A DNA stretch of 22,243 bases, taken from the NCBI GenBank assembly GCA_964058845.1, contig CAXKVR010000356.1, positions 1 to 22,243 of the forward strand, in the 5' to 3' direction. Numbering within the stretch: the stretch's first letter is position 1; every line of letters starts with the position of its first letter. A model generated the notes under the pieces. It saw only the letters and a list, made by a program, of their open reading frames with translations, made no database searches and had not been told where the DNA came from. A program made the position numbers and the translations under genes. Shown here in pieces: positions 1-10,803 of the stretch. The DNA comes from Carex sylvatica (lineage: Eukaryota > Streptophyta > Magnoliopsida > Poales > Cyperaceae).

Positions 1-614
1 GGGCAGTGGGGCATTAAAGAAAAATCATATCTAAAAACAATATTTCTACGATAGACAGGTTTGAGTTTATGCATTCCAAGCAAGGGAATGCTTAAATGCT
101 TGACACCAACTCAGGAACCTCTGATCTGAAGGTAAATGAGGAAGATAATTAATTGGGCACAAAGGATTGCTAATTCATCCAAGACGGGATCGCTTGATGT
201 AGGTATGACCCCTAACTGAATTATATAAGAGAAGATTAGAGCCAAGATGGAGAACTATTAAAGGAGTAACAAAGGTAGGGTTCAGTTGTCGTCCCTTAAT
301 CCGTTCCCCTCCCCACATCCCCACTGCCACTGCAAAAAGTGCTATCATGATTTGTGGACTCCATATTCAATTTCAACAGAATTGAAACAGTTAAACATTA
401 TCCGAACTATCCATTTACTTCCAAAAGAAAAGGGATGCATGTATTACATAATGATACTTTGCATGCTCCCTCTTCAATAAACAACAATTACTTAGTATGT
501 CAGGCGGTGACTACACAAATACACATAATCAGTGTGATGTAAGTCCAAAAGATTTAAAGGGACATGTCTAATCAACAATCTCAGATAATTGAATCGATCC
601 AGCAAAGAGAGTAC
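1..614. other. Probable intron or downstream part of the left-edge gene; no exon identified
   Basis: The stretch is AT-rich with short open frames only (up to about 64 codons). It lies 3' of the splice donor at 614 on the minus strand, so it is most likely intronic sequence of the partial gene. No recognisable second exon is seen. Confidence 0.35.
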
Positions 615-782
615 CTCTTCTTCCTTCCGGAGCTGCTGAGCGGGCTTGACCCATAGGAAGTAGGCGAGGGTACCAGCGACGGCCCAAGAGGCGACGTTGT
701 TCCACCCGCGCATCCCTCCCAAGGCATTCCCCACAAAGGATCTCACGTTCCCAAAAGTGCTTTGCCATGCCCTTCTCCCCAT
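615..782 (-). CDS. First coding exon of a small single-pass membrane protein (partial gene)
   Basis: The exon encodes 56 residues from an ATG at 782. It then meets a good splice donor (AAGAAGAG|GTACTC, exon end 615) in phase 0; frame continuation beyond it is probably intron. It has a basic N-terminus, one hydrophobic segment at about residues 30-45 (SWAVAGTLAYFLW), then KPAQQLRKEEE. The exon is clearly richer in GC than its surroundings, as expected for coding sequence. The composition resembles small plant membrane proteins, perhaps mitochondrial, but I cannot name the family with confidence. I found no convincing second exon in 1-614, so the rest of the gene probably lies beyond the left edge. 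Confidence 0.6.
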
Positions 783-803
783 CTCTCTCTCTCCCTCTCT
801 CTG
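783..803 (-). promoter_or_regulatory. GA-repeat leader upstream of the small membrane protein gene
   Basis: On the minus strand a run of GA repeats lies directly before the ATG at 782. Such GA/CT tracts are common in plant 5' UTRs and core promoters. It supports 782 as the start of the gene at 615-782. No clear TATA box is visible just upstream. Confidence 0.4.
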
Positions 804-901
804 CGAGAATCGCCTCTCCTTGCTCTTTAGTCTTTAGTATTTACCCCTTTCGCGGGTTTATGGCTCTTTGATCGGCGGTCGGATTTTTGCCTAACTTAAC
901 G

Positions 902-1100
902 GAGTAGGTCCGATGCCCATCTGCGCGCACGAATCTTTTTAACCGTCCGATCCGTTTAAGATTTGTCTTAAAACCTGCGCACACGAAAATGAAAACAGAA
1001 ACACACGAATTTAAAGCGGAGTGTGCGAATCTTAAAACAGATCGGACGGTGAGTGAATCCATCGAACCAAAATTATGTCCGATGGGCGTCGGCCCTACTC
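902..1100. repeat. Imperfect foldback repeat, MITE-like
   Basis: The outer arms 902-921 and 1081-1100 are inverted copies with 18 of 20 bases matching. Inner arms 942-963 (starting ACCGTCCGATC) and 1028-1050 are also inverted copies, and GCGCACACG at 978-986 pairs with GTGTGCG at 1021-1027. The whole could fold into a hairpin of about 200 bp. It is more GC-rich than its flanks. It resembles a small non-autonomous DNA element, but no target duplication was found. Confidence 0.5.
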
Positions 1101-1101
1101 T

Positions 1102-3110
1102 CAAGTCCGGCCTATCATGTAAGGGGAGTGTTATTCTAAATGCAAGATTTTTATTATTGAGAACTAAGAGAATTATTTTTTTTTATATTAATTTTGCTCT
1201 CAATAAAATTTTTTCAATCTTTTTTGTAGATTAAGTTATTGATAATAAAGAAAATATTTGAGACTTAACAATAAAAGTAACAGATCTTGTATATATATGG
1301 AATCAATAAATAAGGAATGTAATTATTTTGACTTTTATTCATATAATCATGATTACAATATATAAGGAAAAAAAATTGAAAGAAAGAAGAAAAAAGAAGA
1401 GAGATCTCTCCTGAAATTAAACCGGACCTTATTTTGTAACACTTTACTGTTCGCTTTATTTTATATGACTAACACCAGCAGTAAAATAATTTCAAACTAG
1501 AGTTTGTTTCAGGGATCAATTATATACATTAAGAATCTTTGGTACCAAAACAACATGCTTATTATTTGTTCTTGACCTAGTTGCTTATTTACTATTCTTT
1601 TACAAGCTAATACAGTCAATGCCACACCAGGTTGTTGTCATAGTGATTTTTCATATTATAATCAATCTAACTACTTCTACCTTGGACAACAAAAATGACA
1701 CAAAAATTGAAAAAATAAATGGAATAAACCCAATCACATGATAATAAACGATCTCCACAAAATGAAATTATCTATTTAATTTACAAATAAAATACTTGTT
1801 ATGTTATAACTTTTTCATAATTTTAATTGAATGTATTGGAATTAACAAAATTTGACCATATTTTTCTATCCAATTAGTTTTCGTTGGATTAAATAGAGAA
1901 GAATTTGTTCACCATTTTTTTTTTAATTGACTAGTCTCAAAGAATTATCTCATCAATTAATTACTTATAAAATTTCATTCAGAATGTCCGAAATTTGAAT
2001 CAATATGAAGTTGCACATGAATTATTTAAACAAAAAGCTTCACGAATTCCCTTCCATAATTGATAGTAAGAATTAATTACAAGTAAAACAAGAAGGCATT
2101 TAATAAAGACAAAATTGAATTTAAAACAAAAAATTCTCTTAGCACTCAAAAGTAGAATTTATGTGCTTAGAATAATACTACCCATCATGTAAACTCGCAA
2201 CTAACAAAAAAAAAAAAAAATCTATCAAACAAAACATGCCACATTGCCCGCAAAAACTGGACGAGTGGCAATTAATTTGTGATCAACTATGAAAAAAAAG
2301 AAATGCGAAAAACATAGGATGGCTATATTTTATAACTGCGAATAATATTTTTTTTTAATTTTTTAGTCCTATTGTATTTTTTTTATCTTTCTAATTTTAT
2401 TTTTATATTTTTCAAAATTTTCTTCCGAATTGTGATAGAGAAGAAGAGCATCGATAATAAGAAAGAAAGAAGAATATTAATTTTATTTTTTTAGTGAAGA
2501 TTATAAGAGGTGAAAAAGATATTCATGGGATAAACTTGGTAGCCTCTTCCAAGCTTTCAAAAAAGAAAAAAGAAAAAGAAAAAGATATTCATTGGAAGAA
2601 TTTCTCTACTCCAACTGTGAAGCTAGGAAGTTGGGAAAAACGAAAGAAAGAAAAAGAAAAGAATTAAGAGCATGTGTAATAGGATTTTTTTATTTCTTAA
2701 AAAACATTGGTATTTTCTATTTTACTTTTTTGAAACATCGCATAATTTTAAATTTAGAAAATTTTATTCAAATGAAATCACTTTTTAACTGTTCCTACTG
2801 GCTCCTTTTGTAATTTTTAATTTAGTAATAATTGCTAATGTGACTGTTAAAAATTATTAAAAGTTAATTACACGAGTATATAGATTTAAAAAAATTTAAC
2901 TTAATTTCTATTTAGTACTTAATAACTATTTTTAATTTCTTCTTAACTTTACATATGTAGATGAGAAAGATAAAATTTCATATCCTACAACTCAAGAGAG
3001 AAACACAAATAAGTTAGAGGTGATACTAACTTTTAAGTTATAGGAGTCAAACACATACATAAAAAAAAGTTCCAATAACATAAATTTTGAAATAAAGTAA
3101 TATTAATAAT
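1102..3110. other. AT-rich intergenic DNA, no gene seen
   Basis: The sequence is strongly AT-rich with many A and T homopolymer runs, such as 14 or more A near 2207. Open frames are short (at most 73 codons, at 2592-2813) and lysine/phenylalanine-rich, as expected of AT-rich noncoding DNA. I see no RNA gene or clear element. Confidence 0.6.
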
Positions 3111-3120
3111 TGTAACATTT

Positions 3121-3157
3121 ACTAGTATCATAAATCATGTCCGTGTATTGCAACGGG
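3121..3157 (-). mobile_element. Possible Helitron 3' terminus
   Basis: Read on the minus strand, a decayed hairpin motif (CCCGTTGCAATACACGG) is followed about 14 bases later by ACTAGT. Plant Helitrons end in CTRR, often CTAGT, shortly after a hairpin of this CCCGT...ACGG type. If real, the element body would lie to the right (higher coordinates). No convincing 5' terminus was found. Confidence 0.3.
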
Positions 3158-3159
3158 AT

Positions 3160-3960
3160 ATACAGTAAGAGAAAAAAATTATGAAAAGAAAACATTCAAT
3201 AAAATTAATAATTATTCAAAAATTGAGGGACATGATCTTTGAATAGAATTATATGATTATGTATTTTTAATTACTTTGAATCGTGATCCCTTATAATAAT
3301 TTGATGATGTGGTGATTATGTATTTTAAGTACCAATGATTTCAAATAATAGCTTTCTAATTTTAAATTAATTTGTACAAAATAGAATAAGTGATACAATT
3401 GATTAGATATAATACCCATGCCGTAAGCAAACTGAACGAAGAAATATGAAATTAAAAATACATTGGTATTTTAAGTACCAATGATTTCATATTTTTGGTG
3501 ACATTTCTAATTTTTTTTTTCTTTCCATTCTTCCTGTCATGTATAGAAACAAAATTAATAAATTTTTTAGAATTCTCATGGCAATAGCTATAGAAACATA
3601 AAAGAGCAATAAGGAATGAAATAAGGAAACATAATTATATCACTAAATTGGAGAGGAAGAAATAAGGAATGAATGAAATAAGTAAACAAATTATATTGCT
3701 TAATTTCAGAGTTTATTTAATTTTAATTGTAATGCATCATGTGGCGGTACATGTGGCTTAATAAGACAGATGCATTTAATCAAAATAAGACAGATTATAT
3801 AATTGGAGGATTGAGATTAAATACAAAATTTTATTTTTCAATCGTAGTCATTGACAGATCGGACACCCAACGTGCTTAATAATGGAATGGAGATATACTT
3901 AAAGTAGAAAAGTTTCAATAATATTACTTCATTTGAGAGAAAATAAAAAACCACAGAAGC
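3160..3960. other. AT-rich intergenic DNA, no gene seen
   Basis: There are no coding signals. A segment reading GTATTTTAAGTACCAATGAT occurs twice, near 3319 and 3466. The second copy extends to a short palindrome (CATTGGTA...TACCAATG). This suggests decayed repeats. Confidence 0.5.
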
Positions 3961-3963
3961 ACG

Positions 3964-4080
3964 ACAAGATTTAACGTAGAAACTTTTGAAAGAAAATAAA
4001 CAACCACAACAAGCAATCAAACACATATAATAAAAAAAAAAAAAAACAAGATTTTACGTAGAAACTCTTTTGAAAGAAAA
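3964..4080. repeat. Direct repeat pair of about 34 bp
   Basis: Two similar segments, 3964-3996 and 4046-4080, share ACAAGATTT-ACGTAGAAAC and TTTTGAAAGAAAA. They are about 82 bp apart and separated by a poly-A tract. The origin is unknown; a decayed transposon is possible. Confidence 0.5.
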
Positions 4081-4190
4081 CTATGAGAGCACGACACAAA
4101 ACACTATATCAAGGAGTCTTACTATATAAGGGGATAATAAAGCTAATAACAATCCCTCTCACACTCTCTTGCAATTTCAAACACTAATCT

Positions 4191-4290
4191 ATTAGATTAT
4201 TAAGTGTATTTGAGTGAATTGGAACAAAAAAGAAAATCTGATTAGATTATCAAGTGTATTTGAGTGAATTGGAACAAAAAAAGAAAATCC
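4191..4290. repeat. Tandem duplication, 50-bp unit, two copies
   Basis: Units 4191-4240 and 4241-4290 both start ATTAGATTAT and share AAGTGTATTTGAGTGAATTG. They differ at only a few positions, so the duplication is recent relative to its surroundings. Confidence 0.85.
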
Positions 4291-5160
4291 TAGAAAAGAC
4301 TTGGAGAAGAAACCGTTTTTTTCTAACAAAGAGATCAGCTCACCCCACACGAAGGGTTCACGGATTGGCTTCTTTTAATGAAATGAAGAGAACAATAGTG
4401 GTTTTGGAATTGATCTCCGCCACAAATAAAACTAAATTAGAAGTTGTGATATTAAGAAATTGAAATTAGAAGTTACATTTGAGACAATTCTCGATAATAA
4501 GTTTCTCAAATTATACATATTGTATAATAGTCAGTTTTTCCTTTGAATATGGTCATTCCCATAAAACTTTCAAAAAAAAATATGAGAATCAATTTTATAG
4601 TATTCATAACATTTTATTCTAAAATATATAGTAAAATTATGTGTTTAGTTTTATAAAATTTGAAATAAATGATGTTAATTGATCCATTCAGTGAATATAA
4701 TTCCGTCCGAATAAAGTTTAGTTAAATAATTGTGGCAGTTCGGTTTTCTATTTATGTGTTACTTTTGACAATTAAAAATTTAATAAACCAAGCAAGCCAA
4801 CTGGATTGCTAGTAAATAGCATGTTACTTATATATTACAGGTTATACATTATGCTCCATCAACGTTACACTTGGCAATTTTTTCATGGTCAGTGAGGGGG
4901 CACTTAATACTCGTACCGTGGCCTTGAAACGACCAAGAGTTTTCGGAGTCCTTTGTTTGTCTAACAAAAGCATCGCTTTATTTAGGCCAAGCGACTAAGA
5001 CATAATAAAATGTCTACTGATGGATGGTGGGGAGTAGAGATTTACCTCATCCACAAATTATGTCTTCTAAGATCTGAAATCTACAGTAATTGAGGGGTTT
5101 GCCATGATGAAGGGATATAAAAATGGATTTGTGTCATTGTGTGTTGTCGAACTGGGCCAT
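4291..5160. other. Intergenic DNA, no gene seen
   Basis: AT-rich sequence with only short open frames (up to 69 codons). Nothing is recognisable as a gene, RNA or intact mobile element. Confidence 0.5.
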
Positions 5161-5176
5161 TGTTAAGCTAACACTA

Positions 5177-5204
5177 CCCATGGCCCATGGCCCATGGCCC
5201 CATG
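5177..5204. repeat. CCCATGG short tandem repeat
   Basis: A 7-bp unit (CCCATGG) is repeated about four times, making a small self-complementary tract. Confidence 0.8.
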
Positions 5205-5279
5205 TTATATGTTGTATTAAAGGAATTATGAGATGGTTTTGTTTTGGGATGTTAATTCTTTCAGCAGCTCTTGATATAC

Positions 5280-5302
5280 ACGCGCGCGCGCGCGCACACA
5301 CA
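5280..5302. repeat. (CG)n-(CA)n microsatellite
   Basis: A run of about eight CG dinucleotides passes directly into CACACA. CG-rich alternating tracts like this are rare in plant intergenic DNA because methylated CG mutates readily. Confidence 0.85.
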
Positions 5303-5584
5303 AAGACACGAGTTCACATGATCACATCACATGTCCTGTTGGGGGAAGAAACAGATAGAATTAAATTTGGAAGTACATTACAAAAAAAAAAAAACTAATA
5401 ATTAACTCCGCACCTTTCACCCCGCATTTATTTCTGCAAAAATTTCCAAAATAATAATGGAGACCACTCAATTATAAATAAACTGTTAGTATTTAATTTG
5501 AAGCATCAAGTATTTATATTGAATTTATAACTATTAATCTCTAGCAATGATCTCTATTTATGAAAGAATAAATCAATCCATTAA

Positions 5585-5725
5585 ATAAACAACTGGAGAC
5601 CATTAAATGAAAATTATTGAGCGCCCCCCTATGATTATTTTGAAAATTATTGAGCGGTCCCCCCATGATTAAATGAAAATTATTGAGCGGTCTCCTCATA
5701 AATAAACAACTGGAGACCATTAAAT
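5585..5725. repeat. Degenerate tandem repeat, GAAAATTATTGAGCG units
   Basis: About three copies of a unit of about 34 bp contain GAAAATTATTGAGCG plus a C-rich run (near 5609, 5641 and 5677). They are bracketed by two copies of ATAAACAACTGGAGACCATT (5585 and 5702). The open frame of 76 codons on the minus strand here is made of these repeats and is not a gene. Confidence 0.7.
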
Positions 5726-5739
5726 AAACAATCCCCTCA

Positions 5740-6180
5740 CCCAATGATAAATATTTCTGAAACATAATCATAAATACTTGTCAGAAACAATGATAAATAT
5801 TTTCTTGAACATCAATAAACATATAAACATTTTAATTGTAATTTTCAGTAAATTATATAGATTAAATGAATATTTTATGTTACATGAATAAATACTTGAC
5901 GATACAAAAATGAATATTTTGTTCTTGAACTTGTCAATAAGTAATGTTTAATCAAATCAATGTATCATCATGTTGCAAACAGTGGTAAATACTTCTCAGA
6001 CATAATGATAAATACTTTCTTGAACTTTGTTTTTGAATTTGTTAATAAGTAATGTTTAATCAATAACAGATAAACATTTCAGAGACAATGATAAATACTT
6101 CTCAGACATTATGATAAATACTTGTCGAAAATAATGATAAATACTTCTTTGAACATCAATAAATAGATAAATATTTATTA
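5740..6180. repeat. Degenerate repeats of an ATGATAAATACTT motif
   Basis: The motif ATGATAAATACTT or close variants, often followed by TCAGA or GAACATCAATAAA, recurs many times with irregular spacing. There is no coding potential. Confidence 0.6.
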
Positions 6181-6327
6181 GCGGGGATTGTTATTAAATG
6201 ACAGTATAATTAATGCAGGGATAAATAAAAATTATTAGCGGAATAAATAGAGGGATAAATGACAGTTAAGGAAGTTAATATTGAGAGAGAGAGTAGGGGG
6301 TGGTAAATGGGGGGTGGGTAGGGGTGA

Positions 6328-6990
6328 TTAATGAGCGAGCATGAGCGAGTTAGGGTATGCTCATGCTCGCTCATTAAGTAAATGAGCGAGTTGTAAATAA
6401 GCGAGCTTTTTAATGAGCGAGTTATGAGCGGCTCACAAGTTATGACTTATGAGTACCAAAATTTAACAAATTGTCATAATTCATTTAAATAAAATATAAT
6501 AAAAATCCAACAAAAATAGATTTCACAGTAGCATCAACAGACAACAATCAATATATTACAAAAATAAAATAATCCAACAATTATCGTCTTGTCGATTTTG
6601 ACGGCCCTACTTGTGACATACACACAGATATTTTCTTGTCACATACCTACAAATTTGTATTATGAAAACAATAATGAAAATTCATCTTAAACAAGCAACA
6701 AGCAGTTGGCAGAGCTTAGGTTAGATTTTGAATTTTAGGCGGAGGTTTTGGTTCTGCCGATTTACAAAAAAAAATGAATGTATGAAACTATGAATATTAC
6801 ATAGGATTTAATGAGGCAAAACTGATGTTACACAGAATTACACAGGAATAAATGTGGTAGGAATTAGATGTGGCAAATTCTTAATGAGCGAGTTGGGTCA
6901 TGCTCATGCTCGCTCATTAAGTAAATGAGCGGATAAATGAGCGGATAAATGAGCGAGTTTAGACGAGTTTTTAATGAGCGAGTTATGAGC
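6328..6990. repeat. Two direct copies of an ATGAGCGAG repeat enclosing about 450 bp
   Basis: Copy A (6328-6427) and copy B (6881-6990) are in the same orientation. Both contain CATGCTCGCTCATTAAG and AATGAGCGAGTTATGAGCG. Copy A includes a perfect 19-bp inverted repeat (6328-6346 against 6359-6377); in copy B it is reduced to 12 bp (6881-6892 against 6909-6920). The enclosed DNA has no open frame of note. The repeats lack TG...CA ends and no primer-binding site follows, so an LTR or TRIM reading is not supported. Confidence 0.65.
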
Positions 6991-7766
6991 GGGGGTGGGG
7001 GTGGAGGGAATGATATAATTATTCAAAAAAAAAAAATGGTTAAATGGTAAATGAAATTGGGGAGCAAGCACCAAACCAGTGTAGCTGTGTAGGTAATTTG
7101 TGGTTCATCAGTTGGATCCAGCCATGTGAGTGAATCAACCAGCAGAGTAGCAGAGTAGGTGGTTGTTTTGTGCTTTAATCACATGGTCATGGGTGGCACA
7201 CTTCCTCCCTCCTGACCCACTTCTATTTCCTCCTCTCTTTGACTCTTTCTATATGGGTCCGGAGAATTTTTCAGGTCGTAGATTTGAAGGTAGTTTTTGA
7301 GATACGTGCAGGTACGAATTTTAATGCATATTAATGGATCAGATCTGTACTGAAAATTTCTAGAGAAGAGTCCATAACGTCTGCTACGGACCTACGGCTA
7401 TCCCTTGACAGGATTGCAATTCCAGCAGCTCCCAACTGGCTAACTAAGATTGTTGGAATATTGACCTTTTTAACTTTTTTAAGTGGTCATTTTCGATCCG
7501 AATAAGACCATCAAATTTTGATGGAATGGATATAGTTACCATTGTTATGCTTTGGTGTTGACTAATTTTCCGGGTGGCTATTCCGTCGGTTACCTTGCAC
7601 CTCATGTTCTACTAGAATATTTAAAATATTTATTTTCTTTTGGGAATGATCATAATTTTTTAATTATAGTAATGTCAGATATAAGCACTTTATTAATTGT
7701 CAAGTTTAAATATTTTTGGGAAAAATTATAAATATATTCGGAGTGCAGCTGTGCAGGTGAGGTAAG
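6991..7766. other. Intergenic DNA, no gene seen
   Basis: Mixed-composition sequence without long open frames, RNA genes or recognised repeats. Confidence 0.5.
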
Positions 7767-7775
7767 GGGTGCGGA

Positions 7776-9356
7776 CGGCCATTTTTATTAAAACCCTAAA
7801 AATAAAAAAGATTTTTACAGATGTGCTCTAAACTTCGTTTTTTTTTTTCAAAAGTGTCCCAACCATCTGGAGCACGGGCAGTCCACTATTATACCAGACC
7901 GTCCGAGGCAGGGGCAGTCCACTAGGGACCAGACCGTCCCTCTGCTGGGTCGTCCTCAATTTGTTTTTTTTAGATCTTAATATTTTTATTTAAATTTTTT
8001 TTTTAGTTTTTTGTTTAGGGTGTATGCCAAAAAATAAGACATTTGATATATTTACGAGTGAGATGTTGTAACTCTTTATAACTTTGATTTGATTTGTCAG
8101 TTGGATATCACAGTCTAAAGATAACACTAATTAAGGACTTGGCCTTGATTAAAAAAATTTCAAGCTCTAACAGCTTGTTGATATTTTAAATTTTTTTATT
8201 AAATAATGTCTTGGAGCTTTGATCTTCATCTCTTTATTTTTGGTACTAAAACAATAGTTTAAAGCTACTAAAATATGTTCAAATCTCAAATTAGATCTCT
8301 GTTCATACACAAAGCACCATAAACTGACCACCGGTATGGTACCAAGTCCAAACTCAGCAGCCAAGCACTAAGCAAAGGCCATTGGTATAGTGCAATGCAC
8401 TAAAAACATCAAATTTGACCTCTGCTGATAAATCAGCAAGTATGGACTGATACAGGGATCAAAATACAAAAGTGATTACACCAGCATGTAGAACATTAAA
8501 AAATACACAGAATTGATACAAATTTTAATTTATTTGGATTTTTATGCAGTTAGTTATGAATTTCCAAAGTTCAGCTTTCGAAAAAACTTTAAACAACCAT
8601 AACTTTAGCTAGGAAAGTCGGATTTGCGCATATGACCACTTTTCGGAAAAGGGGGGGGGGGGCGACGAGACGGATGCGAATTTTTCTCGGGAGAAATCCC
8701 ACGGGCATCCGAAGTATCAGAATTAAAAAAAACATCATGTAGTGCCTCAAAAATTCAGTTTAAGTTTTCGTTCGACGGTAGACATACAACGATCGGTATT
8801 TTGTTTAGTCAAAAGTCTAAGGGATTATTCAAGAATTATCCATATAATTATTTTAAAATGTATTTACTATTTATTGTGTGTGTTTGCTTATTCAAGCAAA
8901 TGATATATGTTGACAATAATCAAATAATCAAATTATTCTCTAAAAAAAAAAATTGACATCATTGAGACAATCTAATCATATTTTCTTTTGTATATTTGAA
9001 TAAAATAAATTATTAAGAATCAAGGTCAAGTCCAACTGACAAATTAAATCAAAGTTATAGATATATCACTCATAAATATTAAATCAAAGTATTTAATTAT
9101 GACATCTCACTCATAAATATATCAAATGTCTTATTTTTTGGCATACACCATAAACAAAAAAAACTAAATACATTATTTAAATAAAAATATTAAGATCTCT
9201 TAAAAAAAAAATAGAGGACCGCTTAGCAGAGGTGCGGTCTGATAGAATAGTAGACCGCTCGGGACACGGGTGGTTGGAGCAGTTTTGAAAAAAAATCGAA
9301 GTTGGAGGCAGATTTATAAAAATCTTTTTTTTTTAGGGTTTTAATAAAAATGGCCG
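7776..9356. mobile_element. Non-autonomous MULE-like element with long terminal inverted repeats (copy 1)
   Basis: Arms of about 330 bp (7776-8105 and 9031-9356) are inverted copies. They start CGGCCATTTTTATTAAAACC, followed by a block of GGNCCGTCC-type GC-rich units and then AT-rich sequence. The flanking 9-mers are gggtgcgga (7767-7775) and ggatgcgaa (9357-9365), 7 of 9 identical, consistent with a decayed 9-bp target duplication as made by Mutator-like transposases. The interior (8106-9030) has no credible transposase frame, so the copy is non-autonomous. The arms and subterminal sequence match the element at 17549-19682, so the two form a family. Confidence 0.8.
8651..8662. repeat. G12 homopolymer
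   Basis: Twelve consecutive G inside the copy 1 element interior, unusual in this AT-rich window. Confidence 0.9.
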
Positions 9357-9574
9357 GGATGCGAATGAGACGTGCAGTTATTGCTCCTCTTTTTGTCAAC
9401 TAAATATAATAGTTATTACAAAATATAAGATAAAATAGGAGAGCAAAGATGGCGGCGAAGTTTTAATTAAGATTAAGATACAATTTTTGACACGGAAAGT
9501 TTTCATATTTAGAAAATTTTAGTATAATTGAAGGGGACATGTTCTTTAAATTAACATTCCTATGGGCCTACTGC

Positions 9575-9982
9575 TAGGGGTGTAAACGGATCGGATAATA
9601 TCTGATTTCATTGTATATGAGATTATCTGTATTTGTATCCGAAAAATTATAACGGATACAAATACGGTAAGACTTTTTACTATCCGTATTTAACCGTTTA
9701 CACTTTAAACCACAACAAATGTAATATATGTTCTTAAATTGATTTATTAAATTGCATATTGTACGAATAATTTATTAAATTGCATATAGATATTTTGATG
9801 AACAATATAACACTATAACATAATTAGTGACTAATATCCGTATCCGTCCGATATCCGATCCGTATCCATATCTGACACTATTTGTATCCGTATTCATATC
9901 TGTATCCGAAAAATTATAATGGATACGAATACAGTAAAACCACTATCACTATCCAATCCGTATCCGACCCTTTACACCCCTA
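9575..9982. mobile_element. hAT-type miniature inverted-repeat element
   Basis: The ends are TAGGGGTGTAAA on the left and TTTACACCCCTA on the right. These form perfect 12-bp terminal inverted repeats of the plant hAT type, followed by subterminal CGGATCGGAT / ATCCGATCCG-like repeats. The flanking 8-mers are cctactgc (9567-9574) and cctaccgc (9983-9990), 7 of 8 identical, fitting the 8-bp hAT target duplication. At 408 bp it carries no transposase and depends on an autonomous relative. Confidence 0.85.
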
Positions 9983-9990
9983 CCTACCGC

Positions 9991-10740
9991 TGTTAAAAAA
10001 TATGTTCACTTGGTTACTACGACAGATCAATGGACAGCGAAATTTGAGATGCTTTCAAATGCGTCGTGGAGAACTGGAGAAACAGAATCTGGTCGATTTA
10101 GCGTGCATATATTAATGCACACTTGTAAAATAGAAGGTTGGGTTGTCAAGAAGTAAAATGAAGAAGAAGAAGAAGAAGAAGAGAGTATTTCAGAGCCCGT
10201 TTAGTGACTTCAGTCAGTTCACAAGCAATGCCACATCATCAAGCAGGTAAACACCATTTTTGAAGTAAAAATTAATTGTACTTAGTGCAGACGACACGCC
10301 AGCATAAAATTTTCATTTTAATGGAGAGGTATCACATCACATGCTAGCCACGGAGTTGCCCCATTTTTTGTTTCCTCTTAAACAATTTAAACGGTAGTAA
10401 AACAATTCAATGTATCAAAGTTCCAAACTTCAAACTCCAAAGCCTGAAAGAAAGCTGCGCATTGCACATAGCTTCTATTTTTCCCTGAACCCAATGTCTC
10501 CATAATAATTAATTCACTACACAACGATAGAACCAAAGTGACAAGTAAAAAAAAATAATACACAAACAGAACTCCCTTAGTTAATACAGTTCCGAGGTCA
10601 GGATATTTCACAAGATTTCAGAGATTATAGAAGAAAACAAAGGAGGTCAGCACGGCAAGCATGGATGAAGAAAGTGACAGGAATGGCCAAGTGTCGGCTA
10701 GAAAGGAACGTACAAATATTACGTTACTACCTCCCAATAA
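9991..10740. other. Intergenic DNA between hAT element and HMGR 3' end; no gene seen
   Basis: Short open frames only. A (GAA)8 microsatellite lies at 10160-10183. The right part may include distal 3' flank of HMGR. Confidence 0.5.
10160..10183. repeat. (GAA)n microsatellite
   Basis: About eight uninterrupted GAA triplets. Confidence 0.9.
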
Positions 10741-10762
10741 AAGAAAAAAAAAAACCCCTAGC

Positions 10763-10768
10763 TTTATT
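10763..10768 (-). terminator. AATAAA polyadenylation signal of HMGR
   Basis: A canonical AATAAA lies about 36 bases past the HMGR stop codon on the minus strand, followed by a T-rich tract. Plant 3' ends are often heterogeneous, so more distal sites may also be used. Confidence 0.5.
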
Positions 10769-10803
10769 GACCAATACATATTTATATGACAAACTTTGGT
10801 TGA

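Noticed and set aside
5541..5771. Minus-strand open frame of 76 codons with repeated NNFHLIMGGPLNN-like sequence
   Set aside because: Its periodicity is that of the underlying DNA tandem repeat, and there is no other coding evidence.
6328..6990. LTR or TRIM retrotransposon reading of the two direct repeats
   Set aside because: The repeats lack TG...CA termini, there is no tRNA-complementary site after the left copy, no polypurine tract before the right copy, and no target duplication.
8167..8364. Minus-strand 65-codon frame inside the copy 1 MULE-like element
   Set aside because: No similarity to transposase or a cellular protein was recognised, and frames of this length are expected by chance.
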